This document shows, piece after piece, positions 1-7,997 of a DNA stretch of 18,433 nt; position 1 is the first letter of the stretch; the number at the start of each line of letters is the position of its first letter. The translations under genes were made by a program, and so were the position numbers. The notes beneath the pieces are model-generated. The model was not told where the DNA came from and did not search any database. It was given only the letters and a program-made list of their open reading frames with translations. Origin of the DNA: JADHUC01 sp964617665. GTDB taxonomy: Bacteria; Planctomycetota; Planctomycetia; Pirellulales; Pirellulaceae. The DNA is taken from assembly GCA_964617665.1 (NCBI GenBank), contig CAZUAH010000271.1, forward strand, positions 1 to 18,433, read 5' to 3'.

Positions 1-51
1 GGAGTCCCTCAAAATGATCCCCAATCGTGAAGAGAATCTGGGCCGCCGGAG
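1..51. repeat. Terminal inverted repeat, left copy (51 bp)
   Basis: Bases 1-51 are the exact reverse complement of 18382-18432; identity stops at base 52. The repeat falls inside the reading frame of the sugar transferase, and family-like sequence ends at its inner edge. Reading outward (minus strand) it ends in GAGGGA followed by CTCC. On the right-hand copy one further base, A, is visible, so a ribosome site and ATG of a gene outside the window are possible. The best reading is the inward tip of an insertion sequence or another multi-copy repeat. An assembly artefact cannot be excluded. Confidence 0.85.
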
Positions 52-330
52 CAGTAGCGAAACACGGCCGTCGTCAAGCATGCCGGCTCGGTCTGATCCG
101 CGAAGCCGCAACCGCAAGATTCGCGCGAGTTCCACAATGGCCTTGCCGCGATTCTCATTCACAAACGAGTAGTTCACCATAGTGAACGTCGCTCCACTTC
201 GATCCGCGCGCATTCGCTCGCGTTCGATGTGGTCGCGCATCTCGTCGGCTGATAGCAGAAAGCTGGCCGGACTCGTCGCCCGCCAGCCAAGTGCACCACG
301 TACCCTCGTCCAGAAGCTGTTTTGTTTCAT
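1..330 (-). CDS. Sugar transferase (polyprenyl glycosylphosphotransferase), N-terminal part, truncated
   Basis: The frame opens at an ATG at 330 (MKQNSFWTRVRGALGW) and runs without a stop to the window edge. About 93 residues come before the terminal repeat. The segment LSADEMRDHIERERMRADRSG, then 'FTMVNYSF', then 'LARILRLRLRGSDRAGMLDD' and 'GRVSLLL', resembles the GGDEF-like N-terminal domain that planctomycete exopolysaccharide sugar transferases carry ahead of the membrane glycosyltransferase domain. That catalytic domain is not in the window. The gene starts 31 bases after the BY-kinase-like gene, in the same direction, as expected for the initiating phosphosugar transferase of this polysaccharide operon. 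The last 17 codons lie in the terminal repeat and look unlike the family, so the gene is probably interrupted there. The family call is from memory of the motif pattern and is moderate. Confidence 0.6.
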   Translation of the reverse strand, partial: MKQNSFWTRVRGALGWRATSPASFLLSADEMRDHIERERMRADRSGATFTMVNYSFVNENRGKAIVELARILRLRLRGSDRAGMLDDGRVSLLLRRPRFSSRLGIILRDS

Positions 331-361
331 TGGCTTCCAAACCTACCTTTCGTATCGTCTA

Positions 362-1138
362 TCACAGCGTTTTGTATAACCAGTTTGGGATGTGTTTCTG
401 TCGTCTGTTGAAAGCCACGCCAGCCAAGTTGGCGCCGGCTTGTCGCAGGCTCTTGGCCGTTCGTTGACCTACTTGCCATCGAACTCGCTCGTCTTCCAAA
501 ACGAGCACCGCACTATCGAACAGCCGGAACCATTCGAGCGATGACGGTACTTGCCCCACAGAGGGCATATCGAATACGACCAAATCGAAGTCCTTCTTCA
601 ACTCGCCAAACAACGCGTTTGCTCGATCCACCGCCTCATATACACCAGTGGTGGCTGCGCTACCGGCACTAAGCACTGAGAGATTGCCAAGTCCTGTATG
701 CTGGACTACGGAACTTGATTGTGTGTCCTGAGACAGAACCTCGGCCAATCCGGGCGAAAGGGATAGACCAAAAGCAGTATGGAGCGACGGCCGGTTCAAA
801 TTTCCATCCACGAGCAGCACGTTATGATTCCCTGAGCCAGCCGCCGAGGCGGCCGTTTGCGCCGCGACCGTACTAACGCCCTCTCCTCGATAGCAGCTCG
901 TCATTCCAACGGTCCGAATACGTCGGGCCAGACCGGTACCCGGCCACGGCAGACTCCGTAGCAACGCATGGAAGTACTCGTCCGTTTCATCGCCTGTGCG
1001 GCGCGGCGAATTCGACGGGCGCAACGCGTCGTCCCGGGCGCACTGACCTGATTCGCGGGCCTGCGTCGAGGCGTTTGCGAGTCCCGGCCCGACAGGAACG
1101 ACAACGGGTGCGGGTTGGCTTGGAGGTACGGTGGACAT
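362..1138 (-). CDS. CpsD/CapB-like BY-kinase family protein with degenerate Walker A
   Basis: This 258-residue protein has the fold pattern of the cytoplasmic half of polysaccharide co-polymerases (CpsD/Wzc kinase domain, MinD-like ATPase). A Pro/Ser-rich N-terminus (about residues 1-55) precedes a Walker A-like loop at 81-91 (CYRGEGVSTVA), a Walker A' strand at 108-117 (LLVDGNLNRP) and a Walker B strand at about 185-190 (DLVVFD). The Walker A lysine is replaced by valine (GEGVST rather than GEGKST). The C-terminus has one tyrosine (WLYKTL) instead of the usual tyrosine cluster. It may therefore bind nucleotide weakly and act as a structural or regulatory partner of the Wzz-like protein rather than an active tyrosine kinase. 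It begins 3 bases after the stop of the upstream Wzz gene, so the two are probably translationally coupled. Confidence 0.85.
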   Translation of the reverse strand: MSTVPPSQPAPVVVPVGPGLANASTQARESGQCARDDALRPSNSPRRTGDETDEYFHALLRSLPWPGTGLARRIRTVGMTSCYRGEGVSTVAAQTAASAAGSGNHNVLLVDGNLNRPSLHTAFGLSLSPGLAEVLSQDTQSSSVVQHTGLGNLSVLSAGSAATTGVYEAVDRANALFGELKKDFDLVVFDMPSVGQVPSSLEWFRLFDSAVLVLEDERVRWQVGQRTAKSLRQAGANLAGVAFNRRQKHIPNWLYKTL

Positions 1139-1141
1139 GGC

Positions 1142-2675
1142 CTATACCATTCCTTTGACTACGAGTTGCTGCGAGTCTAGCTTTGGGATCGACACCAACG
1201 TGGGTAGTCCCAGTCGCTTTTCGATGTCTTCGGGCGTCTTCAATGATTGGTCCAACTGCTGCGATGACAGGGCTAAGCCGATTCCACCGAAGGCACCGGC
1301 AAACAATGCGATTGCCAACGTCAAGCCCGTCTTGGGACTTGTCGGTTTGTGGATCAGACTTGCGGGCTGAATCACATTGATATTGGAAATGGCTTGTCGC
1401 TTCAGAGCCTGGTCAACTCGAGTTTGCTCCAGGCTGGCCATGTAGCTCATGTAGCTGGTTTCGGCCACTTTGACGTTTCGTTCGAGTTCTTTGACCCGCA
1501 CTTCCTGTTTGTTTAGCATCGCGAGATCGCTCTCCAGTCGTTGCGACTGTTGGGCCAACGATTTGCCGCGGGCTTCCAGCGATTCGTAGGTGGACTGCTC
1601 GGCAAGCACTGCCGCCGTGGTCGCCTGGGATCGATCGGGCTGCTCCGCGCGCATAATTCGTTCCATTTCCTGGACTTGTTGGCGGATGGCGATCACCGTG
1701 GGGTGTTTTTCCGTATACTTTGCCATCGACTCTTGCTCGCGCGTCTGTAATTCGTAATGCAGCTCTCGCAGGCTCGTCGCCGTGCTGTTGGGAAGCGCGA
1801 ACCGCTCTATAAAAGACTCCGGCAACTGGCTCAACGAACCACGCATCGAGGCAATCTTGGCCGCCGAGGCTGCCAAACCCGACTCGGTATCTAGAATCTG
1901 TGTCTGTACTGCAGCGACCTGCTTCTGCAGTGCATCACGCCGACCTTCGATCGACGCCAAGTTGAACTCGCTCTTTACGTCGCGCAGTTCGGCGCTGGCC
2001 TCGTCCAACTGCGACTTCAGCAGTTTCGACTGTTCATCAAAGAACTCGTACGATCCAGCCGTGCTGTTCAGCCGCAAGTGCTCGTCCATGTAGATCGTGA
2101 CGATCGTCGAGACCACCTCCTGCGCTCGTTTCGGCGAACGCGCTTCGCAGGCCACGCCAATCACGCTTGTATTCTTCGGGGACCATATTGTGATATTCTT
2201 CATCAGCGAACTGATTCCCTTCTCGCGATCCAGTTCCGAGTTCGCAGGCGGATCAAGACCGATCGAATCCACAACCTTCTCGATGATGACACGACTGCCC
2301 ATCACCTCGATGATCGAGTTGATCTCGGTTTCGCGCGTGACGTTCATCCCGACAAATTTTCCGGTCGTTGCCGTTGGGTCAAGGGCCACACTCTCGCGAC
2401 CCAATCGCACAAAGAGTTGAGCGTCCGATGTGTATTTGCGAGAAGAACACGGTGGTGACCGCCAGGGCCATGACGATGACAAAGAATGCAAGCGATCGTT
2501 TCCAGTATTGAAACAGAGCCCGATAGAGTTCGCGTAGCGTCCACGCCGACGGGGCCGCGTGCGTTAGTCTCGTGTCATCGGAGCGACGCCCCGGCGATCG
2601 GCGTCTTTCAGACGACGCACCGGCTTGGTCTTGTGCGTCGGCCTCGACTGCGGTCGATCTGCTTCTTCTATCCAT
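1142..2675 (-). CDS. Wzz/GumC-type polysaccharide chain-length determinant, split by an apparent frameshift
   Basis: Inner-membrane polysaccharide co-polymerase controlling chain length. The N-terminal part (ATG at 2675, GGAG eight bases upstream; a GTG at 2681 is possible) gives an Arg-rich tail, then WTLRELYRALFQYWKRS and a first membrane helix ending in VTTVFF. The rest, in the next frame, continues KYTSDAQLFVRLGRESVAL, a long coiled-coil periplasmic region, the Pro-rich motif PTSPKTG, a second membrane helix (LTLAIALFAGAFGGIG) and a cytoplasmic tail, ending at 1142. The two frames join at about 2438-2447. Skipping one base there gives a normal Wzz transition (FF, then RKYTSDAQ). Each frame alone lacks an essential part. 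This is either a genuine one-base insertion, making it a pseudogene, or a sequencing error. It is the first gene of the minus-strand operon. Confidence 0.85.
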
Positions 2676-2986
2676 CGCCACAACTCCGTGTGATTGTCAA
2701 TCTCTGGGATTGCTCGTATCCGGCTCAGGCGTCTCGCGGAATGCTCTTCCGAGTCCGCCCGTTGTCTCAACGTATTTTCGGTCGATCGAGTTCAGTACGC
2801 GCAAACGGGGCGCGGACATGCGAAGACAATGCCTTCACTGTCTTATAGGTTACGTTCCGGATGCTCGAGGCCGGTCCGAATACGCGGGGGGCGACGAGAG
2901 GGAGAAGCAGAATCGAATGTGGCGGTCGTGCGCGTTCTGAGGGCTGCGCCGTTCGGTTCATCGTCGTGCAACCGACGTATCCATCA

Positions 2987-3000
2987 TCAGATTGATCTGA
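2987..3000. promoter_or_regulatory. Operator-like palindrome TCAGAT-TG-ATCTGA
   Basis: Two perfect 6-base arms separated by 2 bases form a dyad typical in size for a helix-turn-helix dimer site. It lies 217 bases upstream of the export gene start. Function is inferred from position and symmetry only; a chance palindrome of this length in 540 bases is possible. Confidence 0.25.
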
Positions 3001-3071
3001 AACCACTCTCGCTCAGCCAAATGCGCCATCTGTGAGTGCTATTCCCAAAACGCGAATTACGTCTTAGCGCC

Positions 3072-3100
3072 TTGTTGAAACAACAATGCAGTTCGTGCAT
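3072..3100. promoter_or_regulatory. Two abutting palindromes upstream of the export gene
   Basis: TTGTTG-AAA-CAACAA (3072-3086) abuts ATGCA-GTTCG-TGCAT (3086-3100). Each has perfect arms. They lie 117-145 bases upstream of the export gene start and could be an operator pair or a hairpin in the 5' leader of the transcript. No matching regulator gene is in the window. Confidence 0.3.
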
Positions 3101-3217
3101 GACGCTACGACGCCATCTCGCCTTGCCCACCGCAAATGGCTGTTTTCAGATAGGGCGGTACACCACTGGCTGCCGATGGGTTCAGAGGAAGTCCAATTCC
3201 ATGAATAGGTGGACAAT

Positions 3218-5926
3218 ATGACGGATCGCTTGGCATACCCGTCGCGGTTGGTTATCGCGATTATATCACTTCTGATTACTGTGCCCGGTAGTAGCGGAGA
3301 CCAGTGGACGCACTCGCGCCGATTGCCTGCGATCGGACACTCGGCGGGGCCTGTCTATCAGGAACCTGTCTGCAATTCCGCCAACGATTCTCCCCGGCGC
3401 CTTCCCGTCGCGACTATCGAAACGAAGAATGGACGCCTCCCCCGTGTGGAATTTGATGGGCTCTATCAGTTTCCGCGAGTGACTGTGGAGCAGCCTTCCC
3501 AACAATGGTTCCCCCCGCAACGAAACACGCGACGACTCCCCGCGATTTCGCATGAGGACGCGGGCCTCGGAAGTTACTATGACGATTGGCCGCGCGGTGG
3601 CCCTCTGCACATGCAGCCGGCACGGGAGACGGCACAGGCCGTCAGTTTTCCGCGATGTGCAGCACCGGAAGCCGCGCTGTCACAACCTTCGCAGCCGACC
3701 GTATCGCCGCCGAGTTCGCAGCCCCTGGAAACACCGCAGCACAGGGTACCTGAGCCACCGCACACACAAGAACCACCGCGCACACAAGAGCCGCAGTACA
3801 CACAAGTTGAAGAAAAAACGAGACGGCTGCCGGCCATCGCGGCGGAGCCTGCCTACCGCCCGATTCATAATGGCTCGCACCCTCACGAGTCAGCCATTGT
3901 CGTCCAACGGCAGTCTCGCGATTCGGCCGTCTTGGCTATGGCAGATCATGCTGACGACTTGGTCCAGCATGGATTCGTGCTGGCCAGACGCGGGGCCATA
4001 CATTCTGCTCGAGCCGAGTTCATCAGTGCCCTAGGACTGATTGCTCAGACCCTGGACGCGAAGGACGGCGGCAAGTCTCGAAGCGAGGCATTGGCCGCCG
4101 GGCTTCGTGCCTTGCGCGAGGCGGACGACTTTCGGGTAAGAGGCTCTCAGTTGGCCGCGGAAATGAACTTGGCCGGGATCGTAGCTGCACACCGGACGCC
4201 CGTACTCGACAACATGCCGCTGGACAACGTGACTCCACTGATCGCGAGCCAGCGTTATTGCAGCTACGCGCGGGATCGTTTGTCGACGGCTATCGAAGGC
4301 GTACCGCCCGGTTCGAAGGCGGCCTTCGGTCTTGGCAAGGCATACTTGGTGCTTGGCGACGATACGACCCGGACCCAACTCGCTAGTGCTCCGAAGGCGA
4401 TGGCTGTGTATCAAGCGGCGATTGTGGCAGATCCCCGCAACCACATGGCCGCCAACGAGTTAGGCGTCCTGTTGGCTCAGTACGGGCAGTTCGACGAAGC
4501 CAGCCGTGCCCTCCAACACAGCCTTTCCGTCTATCCGACACCGCAAACTTGGCACAACCTGGCCGTCGTGCAGGACCGGCTTGGTGATCATAGTATGGCC
4601 GGTCTGGCCCACCAACGCGGCTTGGCGTTTTCAGGTCAGCAACCCGCGGAGCAGAACCACTTGCCGGTTGTTTGGGTGACGCCGGAAGAGTTCGCCCGTA
4701 GCAACCCGGAACAGCCGCATTACGCTGCCCCGCGATCACGAGCCCCACAGCAGCCTACGCGCCCTTCGGGACAGACGCCTCGGTCGGCGAGTGCCACCTG
4801 GTGGCAGAAACACGCTTCCGCGGAAACAGGCCAAGACACGTCCGACGTGAAGGTGAAGCTCTGCCAGGCTTTGGTCCCGGAAAACGGATCTCCCGACTGC
4901 GTCCCCTGTGGCCATCGTCATCCGAACACGGCGTGTGGGCCATGCGAAACGACGGCGTTTGGCACTTACGGCCACGGCGAGTACATCGGTCCGTCACGGA
5001 CCGCACACGTTGCGGAGTATCGGCTTCGAGCTGACGACCAGTTGGAGTTCGTCTACCGGCTGACGCGGGACGAGAGCGCAACTCCATATCGGCTGAATGT
5101 CGGCGACACGATTGTCGTTGAATCCATGACGGATCCAAATATCAGGCGTGGAGGAATACCGGATGGACGGGGTCTGGTCATCCAGCCGGATGGCACGATT
5201 ACGCTTCCTATGCTGGGGCAAGTGCGGGCAGCTAGATTGACCGTCAACGAACTCCGCGAATCACTCAACGAACAATATAGGAAGTACGTGCGTGATCCTC
5301 AGATTACGGTTACGCCGCTGGAGGTGAATACCAGACTGGAAGATCTTCGTGCCGCAGTTGACAGTCGCTACGGCCAAGGTGGTCAGAGTCGTCGAGCGCG
5401 TGTCACGCCGGAAGGCTCCATACAACTTCCGGCGATCGGTTCCGTGCCGGCTCAAGGATTGACCATTGGCGAGCTAAAACGCGAGATCGACGAGCGATAC
5501 GCTCAGATTGTGGATGGCGTCGAGGTCTCGCCGATGCTCACGGAGAGGGCGCCTCGGTACGTCTATGTTATTGGCGAAGTGCGATCGTCCGGCCGGTTTG
5601 CACTGGAAGGCCCCACGACCGTGATGCAGGCGATGGCCATGGCTGGCAGTTGGAACGTGGGCGCCGACTTGCGTCGCGTAATCGTGTTCCGACGAACCGA
5701 GGACTGGCGTCTGATTGCCACTAAGCTGAACATCCAGAGTGCACTTCTAGGGAAGAACGCCTGTCCGGCTGGCGAAATAATGCTTCGCGACTCTGATCTG
5801 GTGCTGGTGCCGAAGAGTTCCATACTGTTGACGGATGACCTGATCAATTTGGTCTTCACACGCGGTATCTACGGAGTGCTGCCAGTTGGCTTTGGGTGGG
5901 AACTCGCAACAGCGAGTACGCTCTAG
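3218..5926 (+). CDS. Polysaccharide export outer-membrane protein (OPX/SLBB) with TPR region and RRLPAI motifs
   Basis: A secreted protein of 902 residues. ATG 3218 is preferred over the in-frame GTG at 3209 because AGGTGG (3207-3212) sits 5 bases before it. A signal-peptide-like start (LVIAIISLLITVPGSSG) is followed by a Pro-rich region with the motif RRLPAI or close variants near residues 34, 60, 105 and 202. A helical TPR-like region (about 240-480) comes next, then a Cys-rich linker (CVPCGHRHPNTACGPC). The export domain proper starts at about 624 (YRLNVGDTIVVES, then a Wza-like QPDGTITLPMLGQV) and contains a second copy-like segment (VTPEGSIQLPAIGSVPAQG) and an SLBB-type segment (YVYVIGEVRSSGRFAL). 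By family it forms or gates the outer-membrane polysaccharide exit channel. It is divergent from the Wzz/kinase/sugar-transferase operon, which fits a shared pathway. The fusion makes it much longer than Wza. Confidence 0.88.
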   Translation: MTDRLAYPSRLVIAIISLLITVPGSSGDQWTHSRRLPAIGHSAGPVYQEPVCNSANDSPRRLPVATIETKNGRLPRVEFDGLYQFPRVTVEQPSQQWFPPQRNTRRLPAISHEDAGLGSYYDDWPRGGPLHMQPARETAQAVSFPRCAAPEAALSQPSQPTVSPPSSQPLETPQHRVPEPPHTQEPPRTQEPQYTQVEEKTRRLPAIAAEPAYRPIHNGSHPHESAIVVQRQSRDSAVLAMADHADDLVQHGFVLARRGAIHSARAEFISALGLIAQTLDAKDGGKSRSEALAAGLRALREADDFRVRGSQLAAEMNLAGIVAAHRTPVLDNMPLDNVTPLIASQRYCSYARDRLSTAIEGVPPGSKAAFGLGKAYLVLGDDTTRTQLASAPKAMAVYQAAIVADPRNHMAANELGVLLAQYGQFDEASRALQHSLSVYPTPQTWHNLAVVQDRLGDHSMAGLAHQRGLAFSGQQPAEQNHLPVVWVTPEEFARSNPEQPHYAAPRSRAPQQPTRPSGQTPRSASATWWQKHASAETGQDTSDVKVKLCQALVPENGSPDCVPCGHRHPNTACGPCETTAFGTYGHGEYIGPSRTAHVAEYRLRADDQLEFVYRLTRDESATPYRLNVGDTIVVESMTDPNIRRGGIPDGRGLVIQPDGTITLPMLGQVRAARLTVNELRESLNEQYRKYVRDPQITVTPLEVNTRLEDLRAAVDSRYGQGGQSRRARVTPEGSIQLPAIGSVPAQGLTIGELKREIDERYAQIVDGVEVSPMLTERAPRYVYVIGEVRSSGRFALEGPTTVMQAMAMAGSWNVGADLRRVIVFRRTEDWRLIATKLNIQSALLGKNACPAGEIMLRDSDLVLVPKSSILLTDDLINLVFTRGIYGVLPVGFGWELATASTL

Positions 5927-6047
5927 CAGTGTTCTCCGCGGGGCGGACACGCGTTAGTTCCGAGCCAAGGACAGCGTATACGGACCCTCGAAATCGTCGG
6001 GGTGTGAATCCTGCGCCAATAGACTGTTGCGATCTGCCAATAGACTC

Positions 6048-7487
6048 CTACTTCACCAGCTTCAGCGGACGATCCTTCGCGATCAAGGCAAATACGTTCT
6101 TCAAGTCGTTTTCGTATTCTGCGACGGTCTGTCCGCCTGGGATACTGAAGTGAATACCTTGCGTTCTGCTGGCGATTTCGTCCATCAGGGCTTTGTCTGC
6201 GTCGGCCCCCAGACTGATCGTGAGGACAGGAATCCCAGCCCGGCCAGCCGAATCAGCTTGTGCTAGAGCGTACGCCCCAGGATTCGTTCCGTAGGGCAGA
6301 GTGGCTTTGCCATCGGTCATCATCACAATCATCTTGTACGCGCCGGTCCGGCCCGCGGATAGCAGATGATCTTTGGCGTACCGGATTCCGTCTCCGATGT
6401 TCGTGCCAGTGTGGTAATGTCCTGCCTGTCGATGCCGCGAGATGTAATCGATGCCGCTGAAGTTGTACGACAGTTCGTGTTCCAGTACCGCTTTCGCGTT
6501 ACGCGACGAGTACACGCAAAGCCCAACCCGGTCGTCCATGTCGGCGTTGGAGACGTAGTTCAAAAACAGGGTAACCGCATTCTTCAGCGCCGTGATCGGC
6601 TGCTCGCTGGTTTTCCACAAGTCCGGCGTCTGGGAATACATGGGCTTCCGCTCAAGCCAGTAGTTTACCAGAGTCATGTAGCCATATTTCTTGCGATATC
6701 CCGCATTCCTTACATCGTTGTCCCGCTGTACGTATCTGAAGTAGTCACTCCAACTGCCTGATCGGTATGGATACTTCACTCCCCGAAGTCCGAGCGCGTT
6801 GCGGATTGCGTTGTAGTTGGTCGAGGAGATGTACTTGGGCGTCCAATTCATTTTTCCATACTTCGGCGATCCTAGCTCCTGGTGGATCTGGTGCAGGTTT
6901 CTTTCTATGGCATTGCGCCCCAGGCGGCTTATGTGTCGAAATTCGCTGTCGTCGTTCATCGAAGCGGAGTAGTCCAATACCACCACAATATCCCGTGGCT
7001 GGTACGTCGCGATTGACTCCTCGGTCATGTCGAACGCGTCATGCCCAAGAACCTTCCCGAAGAACAATGGTGCGTCCTTTCGCATGGCGACGACGCGAAC
7101 TGCGTTAGGTTGCGAGTGGGTCTCGCGGAACGTCCGTGTGTCGATGTCCCATTCACCTAGGTAGACTTCGACATCGTTTCGCGGAAGAGCCTCAGTGGCT
7201 ACTAGGTTGCGAGAGACGAAGTCATAAGCTTGGCGCTTCGCTGTCGACTGTCCCTCCACAAGTGCGCCGGCCCCGGCCAGCGCCCCTGCATCCACCGCTC
7301 GTTTAAGCTCGGTATGCGTATTCGTCATGTATCCCGTGTCGATGGCGAATGCCAACATCGCCATCAGCAGAATTATCAACACGGCTGTAAGCACAGTGAT
7401 TGCACCACGTCGGTCCCGTTGCTGTTTCGTGGCTGCTGGCGATTTTCTACGTTTCTGTCTCTTGGAAGTGGTCTTTTCACTACTCAT
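6048..7487 (-). CDS. TadG-like pilus-assembly protein with von Willebrand factor A domain
   Basis: A 479-residue membrane-anchored protein. Start ATG 7487 (MSSEKTTSKR) is chosen because GGAGAAGG lies 8 bases upstream and the membrane segment follows at a normal distance; the frame is open further upstream without support. Residues 1-27 are basic. A hydrophobic helix (AITVLTAVLIILLMAMLAFA, about 29-48) and the following ELKRAVDAGALAGAGAL match the N-terminus of TadE/TadG-type proteins. A VWA domain starts near residue 167 with the metal-site motif DYSAS (172-176) and continues to MMTDGKATLPYG and a C-terminal Rossmann-like half. In this family the VWA domain usually mediates adhesion or protein-protein contact outside the cytoplasm. 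No other tad genes are nearby, and it faces the export gene tail to tail. Confidence 0.88.
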   Translation of the reverse strand: MSSEKTTSKRQKRRKSPAATKQQRDRRGAITVLTAVLIILLMAMLAFAIDTGYMTNTHTELKRAVDAGALAGAGALVEGQSTAKRQAYDFVSRNLVATEALPRNDVEVYLGEWDIDTRTFRETHSQPNAVRVVAMRKDAPLFFGKVLGHDAFDMTEESIATYQPRDIVVVLDYSASMNDDSEFRHISRLGRNAIERNLHQIHQELGSPKYGKMNWTPKYISSTNYNAIRNALGLRGVKYPYRSGSWSDYFRYVQRDNDVRNAGYRKKYGYMTLVNYWLERKPMYSQTPDLWKTSEQPITALKNAVTLFLNYVSNADMDDRVGLCVYSSRNAKAVLEHELSYNFSGIDYISRHRQAGHYHTGTNIGDGIRYAKDHLLSAGRTGAYKMIVMMTDGKATLPYGTNPGAYALAQADSAGRAGIPVLTISLGADADKALMDEIASRTQGIHFSIPGGQTVAEYENDLKNVFALIAKDRPLKLVK

Positions 7488-7997
7488 TTGTTTGGCCTTC
7501 TCCCCGCGGCAAGCATCACCCAACTCAAGTTCGTTGGGGGCCCGACCGCAAAGCTGTACTAGACCTCGATTATTGGGACGCGATGGTTCGCTAGTCCGGC
7601 TATTTGAAGCATAGCCCATAAATGCCATTTCTTTTCTGTTTCTTGATTGTCGGCCGACCGGAGGCAACCCCGGAACAGATAGGACGGCTTGCACCGATTA
7701 CTCCGGCAACGAATGCGCCGAATCCGCGGCGGATAACGGCAGAATCGAACGAACGCAACGGAACGTATTTTCCGATGAGTCTGGGTAATGCGGATTTCAC
7801 CCCGAAAAAGCCCAATTTGCTGATCGGTCTATCGAATCGTTGGGCAGTTGTTCCTCATCAAGTTCCGCTAGGCGGTCAGGCGATAGGTCCGATGACGCTG
7901 GGACGCAGCGGCAGAGCCAGAGAAATGCACACACGGTTTGGTATTCAGGCGAAGCTATGGAATAGGGTATACCAGTGCCCAAAGGAGGGATTGAAGC
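7488..7997. other. Gene-less stretch upstream of the ATPase
   Basis: About 510 bases between the divergent TadG-like gene and the ATPase. Open frames exist (plus 7622-8005; minus 7600-7815) but have no convincing ribosome site, no recognisable motif, and overlap each other on opposite strands. Promoters for both flanking genes should lie here. I see no defensible consensus. Confidence 0.5.

Larger units (their letters stand above)
2676..3217. other. Divergent intergenic region of the exopolysaccharide locus
   Basis: About 540 bases without a convincing gene separate the minus-strand Wzz operon from the plus-strand export gene, so it should hold promoters for both. I see no consensus promoter that I would defend. 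Three short perfect palindromes lie in the half nearer the export gene and are listed separately. Short frames here have neither start-site support nor recognisable content. Confidence 0.6.

Noticed and set aside
2694..3035. Open frames in the divergent exopolysaccharide intergenic region
   Set aside because: Several mutually overlapping frames on both strands, with no start signals or motifs.
5927..6047. Bidirectional terminator between the convergent export and VWA genes
   Set aside because: Only a short direct repeat (CCAATAGACT, twice) is seen; no convincing hairpin with a T-run.
7488..7694. Upstream extension of the TadG/VWA gene
   Set aside because: ATG 7487 has a good ribosome site and places the membrane helix at the normal distance; the extension has no family-like sequence.
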